Source: a virus. Taken from it: a stretch of 64,000 bases of DNA. This document shows positions 44,609 to 53,356 of the stretch, in pieces. A program made the position numbers and the translations under genes. Numbering within the stretch: the stretch's first letter is position 1; each line of letters opens with the position of its first letter. The DNA is taken from positions 1-64,000 of the IMG/VR virus record IMGVR_UViG_3300010391_001464, one strand, 5' to 3'. Below the pieces are notes generated by a model. It saw only the letters and a list, made by a program, of their open reading frames with translations, had not been told where the DNA came from and did not search any database.

Positions 44609-45355
44609 ATGAAGAGGATTTTCGGAACTATCATCTTATTAGTTTTAGTAGCATCTAGTGCTTTCGCATATCGTCCCTTTTACACAGAAGATGCTGAGAT
44701 TGTAGGTGATAAAGTATTTCAAAATGAATTCAGTATCGATCAAATAGAATGGAAGTCAGAAGACACAGACACAATTATTACTGACATTGTTTATTACGGA
44801 ATAAATAAGAATATTCATGTTGCTGCTGGCATCCCTTATTCCAAACATAAGATCTATAAAGGAGACTCATTCAAAGGATATGGAGATTTTTTCCTTGTCG
44901 GAAAATATATTGTTATAAGAGATAAGAATGATATGGCAAGGATTGCTATCAAAGCTACCGGAAAATGGAATAATGGTAGTTATGATAAATATGTTGGTTT
45001 TGGAGATAAGGAATATGCAGGTATTCTTTGTTTTACTCAACCAATATCTGAAAAGATACTTGTCCATGCTCAAAGTGGATATACAGTCGTAACTGACAGA
45101 AAAAATCCCGACTATAAGAATTATTGGTTATATGCTGTCGGTACTGACCTTACCATAACAAAGAAAGGTCATTTAATTGCAGAATTAATCGCCAATAAAA
45201 ATTTAATCTCAACTCTTCAACAGCAGAGGTTCATAAATGTTGGAGGATATTATATTATTAATAATTACTGGAATTTTGACTTAACTTATCGTAATGGATT
45301 AACTGATACAGCTCAAGATCATGGTTTTGGTGTTGGCCTTGTATTTCATTATTAA
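44609..45355 (+). CDS. Predicted outer-membrane beta-barrel protein
   Basis: 248 residues. Signal peptide MKRIFGTIILLVLVASSAFA, with cleavage before YRPF, then amphipathic beta strands throughout (GINKNIHVAAGIPYSKHKI, KGYGDFFLVGKYIV). The terminal strand ends GVGLVFHY, with a final aromatic residue typical of outer-membrane barrels. It resembles MetA-pathway/DUF3187-type transporters in layout. A phage-encoded outer-membrane protein could alter the host surface or exclude other phages. It is the first gene of the envelope/ABC island, where codons are less AT-biased. Confidence 0.7.
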   Translation: MKRIFGTIILLVLVASSAFAYRPFYTEDAEIVGDKVFQNEFSIDQIEWKSEDTDTIITDIVYYGINKNIHVAAGIPYSKHKIYKGDSFKGYGDFFLVGKYIVIRDKNDMARIAIKATGKWNNGSYDKYVGFGDKEYAGILCFTQPISEKILVHAQSGYTVVTDRKNPDYKNYWLYAVGTDLTITKKGHLIAELIANKNLISTLQQQRFINVGGYYIINNYWNFDLTYRNGLTDTAQDHGFGVGLVFHY

Positions 45356-45370
45356 AAAATTTGAGGAAAT

Positions 45371-45744
45371 ATGAAACCTATCAAAAATATAACTAAATGT
45401 GGAGCAATATGTATGGATAAGACCAAATAATAAGATTACCAAGAGGACTCCCTGTTTTATATATAGTTGCTTGGCCATTCGATTTTTTATATACTATATA
45501 TAAGAAAGAATTTAAAAGATATGGGATCAGTTATACAGAAGATGACACTAAGTTTTATATTAAAGGATTTGTTTCTGGAGATACTCATGAGAAAGGACTT
45601 AGTATTGTAGCACTCGACAATGAGAAATGCTGTCTTTTGTATTATCGAGATGAAAAAGCTGAAATAATACGAAAAACTGCAAGGCTCGGATGGTACAGAA
45701 GAAATGAAATTATGGATGCTGGTATTGCAAATTGTCCCTACTAA
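45371..45744 (+). pseudogene. Broken gene for a ~125-aa protein
   Basis: ATG 45371 behind GAGGAAAT gives 19 residues and stops at TAA near 45430. A -1 shift there opens IIRLPRGLPVLYIVAWPFDFL..., which continues to 45744 and ends ANCPY. The downstream frame has no usable start of its own. The product would have one hydrophobic segment followed by a soluble domain. A decayed gene or a single-base sequence error. Confidence 0.55.
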
Positions 45745-45765
45745 ATTATTAAGATAGGAGTAAAT

Positions 45766-46386
45766 ATGTCTACGAGTACACCTACTACACCAGAAGTAAA
45801 AAAGAAAGGGATCTTCAATAGGGCCCTTGATATTTTAGTTCCGCCAATTGAAGAAAAACCTTCAGTACAACCTCAAACACAGAGTGTTGTATCTGAGGTA
45901 AAAAGTATAAAATCTCCCAAAATTGACCAGGATATGTACGCATCTATCATGGAAGCATTGAAGGGAAGAGGGAGAGTTTTTCATGAATTTATGGGGAAGT
46001 CAGAGGAAATGAAAACCTTCGTTCCTGACGAGCCGGCGAGAATAAAAGCAACATCTATTGCGATGTCAGTTTCTAAGGAAGCTCTTTCATCTGCCATTAA
46101 TGAGATCAGAACTGGTCTTACTGTTGAGAAAAATGGGTTTAGTATTGAAATTGAAAAAGCTTTAAAAGATAATTCACTCATTACAAACAATATCAACAGC
46201 ATAGAGAAACAAATATCAGATCTTCAAGAAAAACTTGTTAGTCTTACAGAAAAGAAAACAAGTATGGCAACAGAACTTCAGGAGAAAATTCAAAAAGTTG
46301 AATCAATAAAAGAAATTTTTGAAGCAACTCTTGCAGCAATTACATCTGAGATCGATGCAATGGAATCAAAAATAAACTTCATATAA
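45766..46386 (+). CDS. Coiled-coil protein of the envelope/ABC island
   Basis: 206 residues. An N-terminal Pro/Thr/Ser-rich flexible region, then helical segments and a long C-terminal coiled coil (NSIEKQISDLQEKLVSLTEKK...). No signal peptide. Together with the next gene it resembles PspA-associated cytoplasmic coiled-coil proteins. Likely the cytoplasmic partner of the 46397 membrane protein. Confidence 0.65.
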   Translation: MSTSTPTTPEVKKKGIFNRALDILVPPIEEKPSVQPQTQSVVSEVKSIKSPKIDQDMYASIMEALKGRGRVFHEFMGKSEEMKTFVPDEPARIKATSIAMSVSKEALSSAINEIRTGLTVEKNGFSIEIEKALKDNSLITNNINSIEKQISDLQEKLVSLTEKKTSMATELQEKIQKVESIKEIFEATLAAITSEIDAMESKINFI

Positions 46387-46396
46387 GGGGGCAACC

Positions 46397-47416
46397 ATGG
46401 ATATAGGTGATAAATCAAAATCATTTTGGGAACGTCCGGAGGGAACAACTGGAATGATAACATTAGCACTTCTAGGAATAGGCGGTGCTATTCTGTTAAG
46501 TACTGTTCTTCCCTTCATCATATCTCTTTTACAGAATACTATATATGCAGCTTTCCTTTTTACGATCCTTGCAGCTATTGTATTTCTGGTAACAAATAAG
46601 AAGATAAGAACTATAGTATCTTATATGTTCAAATCAATCATGAGGTCAATGACAAATGTTTTTATTACAATTGACCCTATCGGAATATTAAAGAATTATA
46701 TTTCCGATCTTGAAAGTAGTCTTGTAGACATGGATGAACAGAATGCAATAGTGAAAGGACAAATAAGAGCTCTAGACATAGAAATAAATAATAATGAGTC
46801 TAAGAGACAAAAGTCCCTAAATATCGCAAAGGTTGCAAATGAACAGGGACAAAAACTTGCTGTTACTCTTGAAGGAAGAAAGGCCGGAAGACTTAAAGAA
46901 ACAAATTTAACATATCAAGGGCTCAGAACCAAGTTTGAGCTCTTATATCGTACATTAATAAAAATGTACGAAAGATCTGACTTTCTTCTACAAGATATGA
47001 AGTCAGAAGTAGAAGTAAAAGAAAAAGAATATAATATAGTTAAAGCATCCTATTCTGCCTATAGGTCGGCAGTAAAGATAGTCAATGGTGATAAGGATGC
47101 AAGAGAACTTTTCGAACAGACCATGGAATATTTGGCTGAAGACTATGGAAAGAAGCTCGGAGAAATTGAACACTTTATGGAAACCAGTCAAAAATTTGTA
47201 GCTTCAGTTGATATTCAAAATGGAATATATGAAGCAGATGCTCTGAAGAATCTGGAAACATGGGAAAAAGACATGGATAATATTCTTCTTCCGGGCCCAG
47301 AAAAAAGAGAACTGATCGAAATGTCAAACGATATCAGTCATCCCCTTGTTTTTGAAAAAGAAAAAGTACCAGTTGCTGCAAGAAAGAAATCTGGAAATAA
47401 ATATCTGGATGTTTAA
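46397..47416 (+). CDS. Membrane protein with PspA-like coiled coil
   Basis: 339 residues. Two adjacent transmembrane helices (about residues 17-40 and 46-66), then an amphipathic segment and long PspA/IM30-like helices (ESSLVDMDEQNAIVKGQIRALD...). The C terminus is basic. It could scaffold or stabilise the inner membrane around the ABC transporter encoded next. Confidence 0.65.
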   Translation: MDIGDKSKSFWERPEGTTGMITLALLGIGGAILLSTVLPFIISLLQNTIYAAFLFTILAAIVFLVTNKKIRTIVSYMFKSIMRSMTNVFITIDPIGILKNYISDLESSLVDMDEQNAIVKGQIRALDIEINNNESKRQKSLNIAKVANEQGQKLAVTLEGRKAGRLKETNLTYQGLRTKFELLYRTLIKMYERSDFLLQDMKSEVEVKEKEYNIVKASYSAYRSAVKIVNGDKDARELFEQTMEYLAEDYGKKLGEIEHFMETSQKFVASVDIQNGIYEADALKNLETWEKDMDNILLPGPEKRELIEMSNDISHPLVFEKEKVPVAARKKSGNKYLDV

Positions 47417-47444
47417 AAATCAATCGGAAAAGGAGAACATCTAC

Positions 47445-48986
47445 ATGCAAGGAAGACGTATGGGTCCAGCACTAAAAGGAATAATTATTTTCGCAGTTGC
47501 AGCAGCACTTTTCTTCGGATTCGTAAAGTACAAACATATGATCATACCCGAAGGAAGACAAACAAAATCAATTCTTTCTGATGACACCAAAAAGGCGGTC
47601 AAGGACGGGACCAAGGTTTACAGTATATGTGTTGTTACTTGGCCCGGATATGCAGGAGCCCAGTTATTTAACAATGGATTCTCTGCAAACAAGGATTCTG
47701 AGTATTACAAAAAGTATGGGATCATGGTTGATTTCAAGATTATAGATGACCTTAAACCCAGTCGGGATGCTTTCATTGATGGTAAATGTGATCTTCTATG
47801 GATGACATTTGACTCAATGTCCCCAGAAGCAGATTCCTTAGCTAAAGTTGGGGCAGAAGCTGTATGGGGGGCTGATAAGAGCAGAGGTGGAGATGTTGTT
47901 GTTGTTACACATGACATCAAAACTATAAATGATCTGGCCGGTCAGCCAGTAGCTTTTGCCCAAGCATCACCATCAAACTCATATCTTTTGATTCTTTTGA
48001 AAGCGGCTGGAAAGGAATGGAGTTTTATAAAACCAGTTGCTGTCGACTCGGCTATCACTGCAGCAAAATATTTCCAAGATGGGAAAGTAAAGGCTGCAAT
48101 CGTATGGTCTCCAGACGATGAAACATGTGTAAGTAAGGTTCCGGGTGCAAGAAAATTTGCATCTACAAAGACCCATACAGATGTGATAAGCGATGGATTT
48201 TGGGCCAAGAAGGAAAATGTTGAAGCCAACTTCAATGACTTCGTCAATATCTATCGTGGATGGATGATTGGAAATGCTAGAATAAATTCTTCTTCTGAGC
48301 AAAAGATTAAAGCTGCTAAGATTTTATCTTCTGGATTAAATATATCAGAAGGAGATGCAATGAATGCCTTGGATAAGGTGAGGCTTCTAACTCATGGTGA
48401 TAATATAAATCTATTTGGAATGAATTCCTCGTTTACAGGTATAACTGCAGACGACCTTTATTCCAATACTGCAAGGATTTATGAAGCCATTGGTTATGCC
48501 TCAAATTCTCCTTCATGGCGAACTGTAAGTACTAATAAGATCATTGCGGCTGCTAGTGACCTTACGTCAGAACCAGGTCAGAATGCAGAAGGTCAAATGA
48601 AATTTACCGCTGCATCTCCAAGTCTCCTAAATGAACCGGTTATCGCAAGTCAAGCTGTAAGTATTACCTTCAACACAGGTTCATCTGAAATTGATGACAA
48701 TGGAAAAGTTATCCTTCAGATAGCAGTTGGTGAAACTCTCCGGAAACTATCTTGATCAAGGGTAAAAATTGAAGGACATACTGATAACATCGGAGATCCA
48801 GCAAGCAACAGACGTCTATCAAAAAGAAGGGCAGAGTCCGTTGTTGGATATCTCGTATCTAAATATAACTTCGATCGAAACAGATTTATTGTTGATGGGA
48901 AGGGACAAGAACATCCCATTATGACAAATGAAACAGAAGAAGGTCGAAGAACAAACAGAAGAACTGAAATTGCAATTTTGAATTAA
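47445..48986 (+). CDS. ABC-transporter substrate-binding protein fused to OmpA domain, with in-frame TGA
   Basis: ATG 47445 (GGAG nine bases upstream) is preferred to earlier in-frame codons inside the previous gene. An N-terminal membrane anchor (residues about 11-26) is followed by an NMT1/SsuA-like periplasmic binding domain (TKVYSICVVTWPGYAGAQLF ... FAQASPSNSYLLILLKAAG). The C-terminal OmpA peptidoglycan-binding domain begins SITFNTGSSEIDDNGKVIL. TGA at 48753-48755 interrupts it, and the same frame resumes RVKIEGHTDNIGDPASNRRL and ends GRRTNRRTEIAILN at 48986. Intact length about 513 residues. A nonsense mutation, read-through or sequence error. Confidence 0.8.
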
Positions 48987-48993
48987 ACTTCAA

Positions 48994-49090
48994 GTGGAGA
49001 TGTATTATTAAATAATATTTGTTCGATAGTGTAAATCCTAGATTGCTTGTTGCAATAGGTATATCGATAAATCTGATAATACATCTCCAC
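48994..49090 (+). ncRNA. Candidate structured RNA B (17-bp closing stem)
   Basis: GTGGAGATGTATTATTA (48994-49010) pairs with TGATAATACATCTCCAC (49074-49090), one wobble pair. Nested inside are TCGAT / ATCGA and then CCTAGATTGC / GCAATAGG hairpins. This three-tier rod fills the gap between the binding-protein and permease genes. It could be a processing or attenuation element or a stand-alone small RNA. Confidence 0.6.
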
Positions 49091-49110
49091 AATTTCTTTA
49101 AAGGAGAACT

Positions 49111-49914
49111 ATGAATTATTCTTCTCTGTTTGAATTGAGAGGATTTGTACAAGAACGAGATAAAAAAATTTTAAGCATTATTGGAACGATGGGTGTTATA
49201 TTTATATGGCAATTAATTGTAACAATATTTAATATAAATGAGGCAACATTACCTTCACCGATTAAAGTAATGTACTCATTTAAGGAGTTGCATTTTGAAG
49301 ATGCATTGATAAGAAATGCATTATATTCATTAAAATTGAACCTTCTTGGTATGACATATGCAGTTTTATTTGCATTACCCTTAGGGTTTTTAATTGGACT
49401 ATTTCCAATATTTAAACATCTTACTGAAAAACAAATAGCAGTGTTTAGATATTTACCATTGACATTACTTATAGGTGTTTTTATACATGCTTTTGGATTT
49501 TATGATATGATGAAGATGAGTTTTTTAGCAGTTGGTATTTTCGTTTATCTTCTACCTACTGTTGTACTTCGAGTAAGTGAAGTAGATGAAGTATATGTAC
49601 AAACTGTTAAAACTCTAGGTGCGTCAAAATGGCAAACGATAAAGACTATTTTTGTCCCAGGAGTCTTATCAAAAACCTTTGATGACATAATAGTCTTAGC
49701 ACCAATATCCTGGACATATATTATCATTGCTGAAATGATGAATAATACAGGTGGTTTAGGAGCTCTAGCATATCTTGCTGGACGACAATCAAGGGCAGAT
49801 AAAGCATTTGCAATCCTTGTAACTGTCTTTATAATAGGAATGATTCTAGATAAAGGATTTTCCTATCTAGATAAAATTTTCTTTAAATTCAAATATGTAA
49901 AGAAGGGGGATTGA
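49111..49914 (+). CDS. ABC transporter permease (SsuC/TauC/NrtB type)
   Basis: 267 residues, ATG behind AAAGGAG. About six transmembrane segments. The cytoplasmic EAA-type loop VQTVKTLGASKWQTIKTIFVPG docks the ATPase. The family imports nitrate, sulfonate, taurine or bicarbonate; the substrate here is unknown. The ATPase gene starts four bases after its stop. Confidence 0.88.
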   Translation: MNYSSLFELRGFVQERDKKILSIIGTMGVIFIWQLIVTIFNINEATLPSPIKVMYSFKELHFEDALIRNALYSLKLNLLGMTYAVLFALPLGFLIGLFPIFKHLTEKQIAVFRYLPLTLLIGVFIHAFGFYDMMKMSFLAVGIFVYLLPTVVLRVSEVDEVYVQTVKTLGASKWQTIKTIFVPGVLSKTFDDIIVLAPISWTYIIIAEMMNNTGGLGALAYLAGRQSRADKAFAILVTVFIIGMILDKGFSYLDKIFFKFKYVKKGD

Positions 49915-49918
49915 TAAA

Positions 49919-50719
49919 ATGAGTGTAGAATTTAAAAATACATCCCTTCCAGATATTATTGAGTTGAGAAATATAAATCAGTCATATGGTGACAAAGTAA
50001 TTATAAAAGATTTTAATTTATTAGTTGAAGATAAACCAAATATGGGGCAATTTGAAGTAATTCTAGGCGAATCTGGATGTGGAAAGTCTACTATTTTAAG
50101 ATATATCGCAGGACTACAAAAACCTACTTCAGGTGAAGTTTTTATTCATGCAAAACCAAGAACTAATGAACCGATAAGTATGGTATTCCAAAGATACTCT
50201 TCAATTCCGTGGTTATCAGTCCTTCAAAATGTAATACTTCCCTTAGATATTAGAAATGAGGGAGATAAAAAGGAAAGAGAACAAAAAGCAAGAGAAATGA
50301 TAAAAACGGTTGATCTAGAAGGGCATGAAGATAAATATGCAGTTTATCCTCTCCTTTCTGGTGGACAACTTCAGAGAGTAGCTATTGCTAGAAGTTTGAT
50401 TTCCAATCCTGAAATTTTATTAATGGATGAGCCTTTTGGGGCTCTTGATAATAATACAAGAAATAAGATGCAGGTAATGTTAGCAAAATTATGGGAGAAG
50501 TACCAATCAACTATAATCTTTGTTACCCATGATATACGCGAAGCAGTATTTTTGGCAGATAATATCTACATAATGAAGTCAAATCCCGCATATATTGAAA
50601 AACTAATTCATATTGATTTACCTTTAGTAAGAGATAGATATACTAAGAATGAAAAGAAGTTCTTAGATCTCGTAGATTATGTTGAGAATGCTCTACTAAA
50701 TATCAATGTGAAAAAATAA
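49919..50719 (+). CDS. ABC transporter ATP-binding protein (SsuB/TauB/NrtD type)
   Basis: 266 residues with Walker A GESGCGKST, Q-loop VFQRYSSIPWLSVLQNV, signature LSGGQLQRVAIARSL, Walker B ILLMDEPFGALD and H-loop FVTHDIREA. All catalytic residues are intact. It completes a putative importer with the 47445 binding protein and the 49111 permease, which is unusual for a phage. Confidence 0.93.
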   Translation: MSVEFKNTSLPDIIELRNINQSYGDKVIIKDFNLLVEDKPNMGQFEVILGESGCGKSTILRYIAGLQKPTSGEVFIHAKPRTNEPISMVFQRYSSIPWLSVLQNVILPLDIRNEGDKKEREQKAREMIKTVDLEGHEDKYAVYPLLSGGQLQRVAIARSLISNPEILLMDEPFGALDNNTRNKMQVMLAKLWEKYQSTIIFVTHDIREAVFLADNIYIMKSNPAYIEKLIHIDLPLVRDRYTKNEKKFLDLVDYVENALLNINVKK

Positions 50720-50791
50720 GTTTGATTCTTAAAAAGTCAGAATAAATAATATAAAAGTCGGGGGCATTAATAGAAGACCTGTGAATCTTCA

Positions 50792-51001
50792 ATGCCTTTG
50801 AATTTTGGAGAAATTATAGAGATGAAAGAAAATGGAATATGGACTCCAGAAGTAGAAAATGGAAAAATATTTATAGAAAGTTCTGACTTCTCTCATGATG
50901 TAAGATTATATATCGATGGTGATTTTAAAGACATAAAACAAAAGATGAAATATGCAACTGAACTTGCAGTAAGATTAAATTTTGTGAATTTAATAAAGTA
51001 G
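50792..51001 (+). CDS. Unknown 69-aa protein
   Basis: ATG 50792 or, more likely, ATG 50822 (behind TTTTGGAGAA). An acidic small alpha/beta protein. Just upstream a hairpin (GGCATT..GAAGA / TCTTC..AATGCC, 50763-50796) covers the first ATG and may regulate translation. It ends with TAG followed three codons later by TAA. Confidence 0.5.
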   Translation: MPLNFGEIIEMKENGIWTPEVENGKIFIESSDFSHDVRLYIDGDFKDIKQKMKYATELAVRLNFVNLIK

Positions 51002-51033
51002 AAAAAGTCTTAAACCTTATAAAATATAGAAAT

Positions 51034-51107
51034 TCGGGAGTCATCTAGTGGTAGGATGTAGTCCTTTGAAGACTGTCACGGTCGTTCGACCCGACCCTCT
51101 CGAACCA
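51034..51107 (+). tRNA. tRNA-Gln (anticodon UUG)
   Basis: Acceptor TCGGGAG / CTCTCGA, D stem ATCT / GGAT with a short loop, anticodon stem TAGTC / GACTG, loop CTTTGAA giving TTG, T stem CGGTCG / CGACCG-type arm with TTCGACC, encoded CCA. Confidence 0.9.
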
Positions 51108-51140
51108 TTTAAAAAATAATTTAACATATGAGAGAAAAAA

Positions 51141-51347
51141 GTGAAAAATAATATTACATTTATTCAGTGGTTTAAATCCTCCGGTATTTATATATCTATT
51201 ATTTCATTAATAGTTTTAATCTACATGGGAATATTTTTAAGATTTGGATTTTATATGGTATATGAATTTCAATATAAAAAATATGTTCAAGAAGAAATCA
51301 AAGGAATGATTAATAAGGAGTGTTTAACGAATGATCATAAATATTAG
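51141..51347 (+). CDS. Small membrane protein (GTG start)
   Basis: 68 residues with one transmembrane helix (ISIISLIVLIYMGIFL) and a short charged tail. It overlaps the next gene by 17 bases. Unknown function. Confidence 0.55.
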   Translation: MKNNITFIQWFKSSGIYISIISLIVLIYMGIFLRFGFYMVYEFQYKKYVQEEIKGMINKECLTNDHKY

Positions 51348-51516
51348 TTGCAAAATATGTAAAAAAAGAGTACAAATTGATTCAACAGAGTATATATTAA
51401 AAACAGATGACTTCGGTAAATGTCCTGATTGTACAGGATTAAAAAAGATCATTCAACCAAAATTAGAAGACAAACATGAATGTAATATCTGTACAGATTA
51501 TTGCACATGTAAATAA
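51331..51516 (+). CDS. Zinc-ribbon-like small protein
   Basis: 61 residues with CKICKKR, CPDC, CNIC and CTC cysteine pairs, likely two zinc knuckles. Starts behind AAGGAG inside the previous gene. Unknown function. Confidence 0.65.
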   Translation: MIINISCKICKKRVQIDSTEYILKTDDFGKCPDCTGLKKIIQPKLEDKHECNICTDYCTCK

Positions 51517-51534
51517 AGTTATCGCTCGGGGGCT

Positions 51535-51628
51535 AATGAATGGTGGTCATTAAAGGGCATTCCAGGTGATGTAAGACCATATGGGCCATGCTACAGATAT
51601 TAAATCGTGGACTTGACTGCCATTCATT
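51535..51628 (+). ncRNA. Candidate structured RNA C (15-bp closing stem)
   Basis: AATGAATGGTGGTCA (51535-51549) pairs with TGACTGCCATTCATT (51614-51628), two wobble pairs. It encloses 64 bases with further short helices such as CCATATGG. The gap from 51517 to 51677 holds no gene. Same architecture as the elements at 44389 and 48994, and again next to tRNA sequence. Confidence 0.5.
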
Positions 51629-51677
51629 TTCTTTACTAAACTTTTGAGTATTGTTTTAATAGTAATCATTAATATAA

Positions 51678-51712
51678 GCCCTTATAATTCAACTGGTAGA
51701 ATAGCTGATCTC
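51678..51712 (+). tRNA. 5' fragment of a disrupted tRNA
   Basis: GCCCTTATAATTC... reads as a tRNA acceptor arm and a complete D arm (ATTC / GAAT around AACTGGTA), then the start of an anticodon stem GCTGA. The 3' half is missing. An endonuclease gene begins directly afterwards, so the tRNA was probably destroyed by its insertion. Confidence 0.5.
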
Positions 51713-51745
51713 TTTCTATATAGAACATATATAGAAAGAGGTTAG
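51705..51745 (+). promoter_or_regulatory. 18-bp hairpin in front of endonuclease gene
   Basis: CTGATCTCTTTCTATATA pairs over its full length (two wobbles) with TATATAGAAAGAGGTTAG around a GAACA loop. The right arm contains the AAGAGG ribosome binding site of the gene at 51748. Hairpins that hide the ribosome binding site of homing endonucleases in some transcripts are known in T4. Confidence 0.65.
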
Positions 51746-51747
51746 TA

Positions 51748-52421
51748 ATGTTTTGTAAATTTTGCAATAAAGAATGTAAAAACAATAATTCGATTATAAA
51801 TCATGAAAGATTATGCAAATTAAATTCTAATAGACATATAAGTTCATTTATAGAATATAATAAAAAAGTAAAGAATTTAGAAGTAATAAAATTAAATACT
51901 AATGGTGCTACAAAAGCAAAAAATTTAGGAAAAGTATTTATAATATCTAATAAAACTAGAGAAAAAATTAGAATTAAAAGTTTAGGAAGAAAACATTCAG
52001 AAAAGTTTAAGACTAACCAAAGATTTAATGCTTTTAAAAATAAATTAGGTGGGCACACTTCTAAAAAAGTCTTTATTATAAAAAAGAACATGGAGATATA
52101 GTATATTTACATTCAAGTTATGAATTAATAGTCGCTAAAGAACTTGATTATTATCATATAGAATGGACTAGACCTGATCCTTTAATTTGGACAGATAATG
52201 TAAAACATAGATATTATCCAGATTTTTATTTACCTGAATTTAATATATATTTAGATACAAAGAATGATTACTTGATAGAAAAAGATAAATATAAAATAGA
52301 TAAAGTTATAAAAGAGAATAATATCAAATTATTTATAATAGATAAAAATAATCTATCATGGCTTAAAATAAAAAATATAATTTGCCCGCTAAGCATTAAT
52401 GGTGATGCAGAGGTTTTGTAA
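51748..52421 (+). CDS. Homing-endonuclease-like gene in tRNA cluster, with -1 frameshift
   Basis: The first frame (51748-52101) starts with a zinc-finger-like MFCKFCNKECKNN...INHERLC and a NUMOD-like SLGRKHSEKF segment, then stops. A -1 shift at ATA AAA AAG (A-AAA-AAG slippery heptamer, about 52080) continues KEHGDIVYLHSSYELIVAK, YYPDFYLPEFNIYLDTKN, a PD-(D/E)XK-type nuclease core (Asp, Asp and Lys in PDFYLPEFNIYLDTK). The frame runs into the tRNA-Thr gene and stops at 52421. About 224 residues in all. Confidence 0.6.
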
Positions 52422-52458
52422 ACCTCAGAACTCGGTTCGATACCGGGAGTGGGCTCCA
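52384..52458 (+). tRNA. tRNA-Thr (anticodon UGU)
   Basis: Acceptor GCCCGCT / AGTGGGC, anticodon stem GAGGT / ACCTC with loop TTTGTAA (TGT), T stem CTCGG / CCGGG with TTCGATA, discriminator T, encoded CCA. It overlaps the 3' end of the endonuclease reading frame. Confidence 0.9.
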
Positions 52459-52477
52459 TTTTAGGAGAAAAAGAAAG

Positions 52478-52513
52478 ATGAGATATAATTATTATAAATG
52501 GTACTTCCATTAA
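52478..52513 (+). CDS. Possible 11-aa leader peptide
   Basis: ATG 52478 behind TTAGGAG reads MRYNYYKWYFH and stops at 52513. An ATTAAG / CTTAAT hairpin (52509-52528) then directly precedes the AGGAGG site of the 52541 gene. Similar in idea to the leader at 43616. Confidence 0.3.
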   Translation: MRYNYYKWYFH

Positions 52514-52540
52514 GTAATTTTGCTTAATAGGAGGTACATA

Positions 52541-52846
52541 ATGAAATTTTATACTTATAATTATTATAAAGGGGATAGATTTAAAATGTATTATAATTTT
52601 AGATCTGACTCAGTTCCAGGAATACATAAAAGAAGAAGATGGTTCAAAATTTATTATCATTGCCATATTGATTGCATGAATGAAAAAAGAAGATGGACTG
52701 ATGATTTTAAGTTAATAAAAGAGTACCATATAAAATTCAGAATTAAAAGATCTATATCAAATCTTCCAGATACTTGGGATGATATTCCTAAAGGTAGAAC
52801 AACTAAAGGTTGGAAAAGATCAAGAAAACAAAAACAATGGATGTAA
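52541..52846 (+). CDS. Unknown 101-aa basic aromatic protein
   Basis: ATG 52541 behind AGGAGG. Many Arg, Lys, Tyr and Trp residues (KRRRWFKIYYHCHIDC, then TWDDIPKGRTTKGWKRSRK), with a C-H-C group. The terminal WDDIP...KGWK...KQW pattern occurs in short proteins of many phages, to my recollection. Function unknown. Confidence 0.65.
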   Translation: MKFYTYNYYKGDRFKMYYNFRSDSVPGIHKRRRWFKIYYHCHIDCMNEKRRWTDDFKLIKEYHIKFRIKRSISNLPDTWDDIPKGRTTKGWKRSRKQKQWM

Positions 52847-52873
52847 TTTGGTGAATATAAATGGAGGAATAAA

Positions 52874-53350
52874 ATGAAAACCAAAGAAGAATTATTATCT
52901 GATTTAAAAAAGAAATATAAAGAATATGATGATAAATTTTCTATACTATCTAGAGAAAGTAGAACTATAGAACAAGAAATAGAAAAATTAAGTTCTGATA
53001 TAATTTTAGAGAATAAATATCTATCTAAAGAATCTTGGACTCTATCTATCGGAAGAAGTAAAAAAGATTTTTATTTAACTAGTCATTTGAAAAATAGAAA
53101 GAATTTTCATGAAATATTAAAACTATCAAGTGGACCATATCATCATTCAATTTCAATTAATGAAGTTACATTATCATTTAATGACAATGATGTATATTTA
53201 TATTTTAAATCTTCAAAACAAGGATTAGAATTTATAAAAGAACAAGGTATAAAACCAAATATAACAACACTCAAAAAAGATTTTGATGAATTAGAATCAT
53301 CATTAATTAGTATTAAAACTATTCTGGAGATGTTTAGTGAAAACAATTAA
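52874..53350 (+). CDS. Unknown 158-aa protein with N-terminal coiled coil
   Basis: ATG behind GGAGGAAT. A Lys/Glu coiled coil over residues 1-45, then a mixed domain and an acidic helix. No family recognised. A perfect palindromic terminator-like hairpin follows. Confidence 0.65.
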   Translation: MKTKEELLSDLKKKYKEYDDKFSILSRESRTIEQEIEKLSSDIILENKYLSKESWTLSIGRSKKDFYLTSHLKNRKNFHEILKLSSGPYHHSISINEVTLSFNDNDVYLYFKSSKQGLEFIKEQGIKPNITTLKKDFDELESSLISIKTILEMFSENN

Positions 53351-53356
53351 CGAATA

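Noticed and set aside
47942-48302. Long open frames on the minus strand inside the binding-protein gene
   Set aside because: They are antisense shadows of a well-supported gene with lower AT content, and have no ribosome binding sites or family motifs.
51678-51712. Counting this as a functional tRNA with an intron
   Set aside because: No matching 3' half occurs downstream; the next tRNA-Thr has its own complete acceptor arm with a different sequence.
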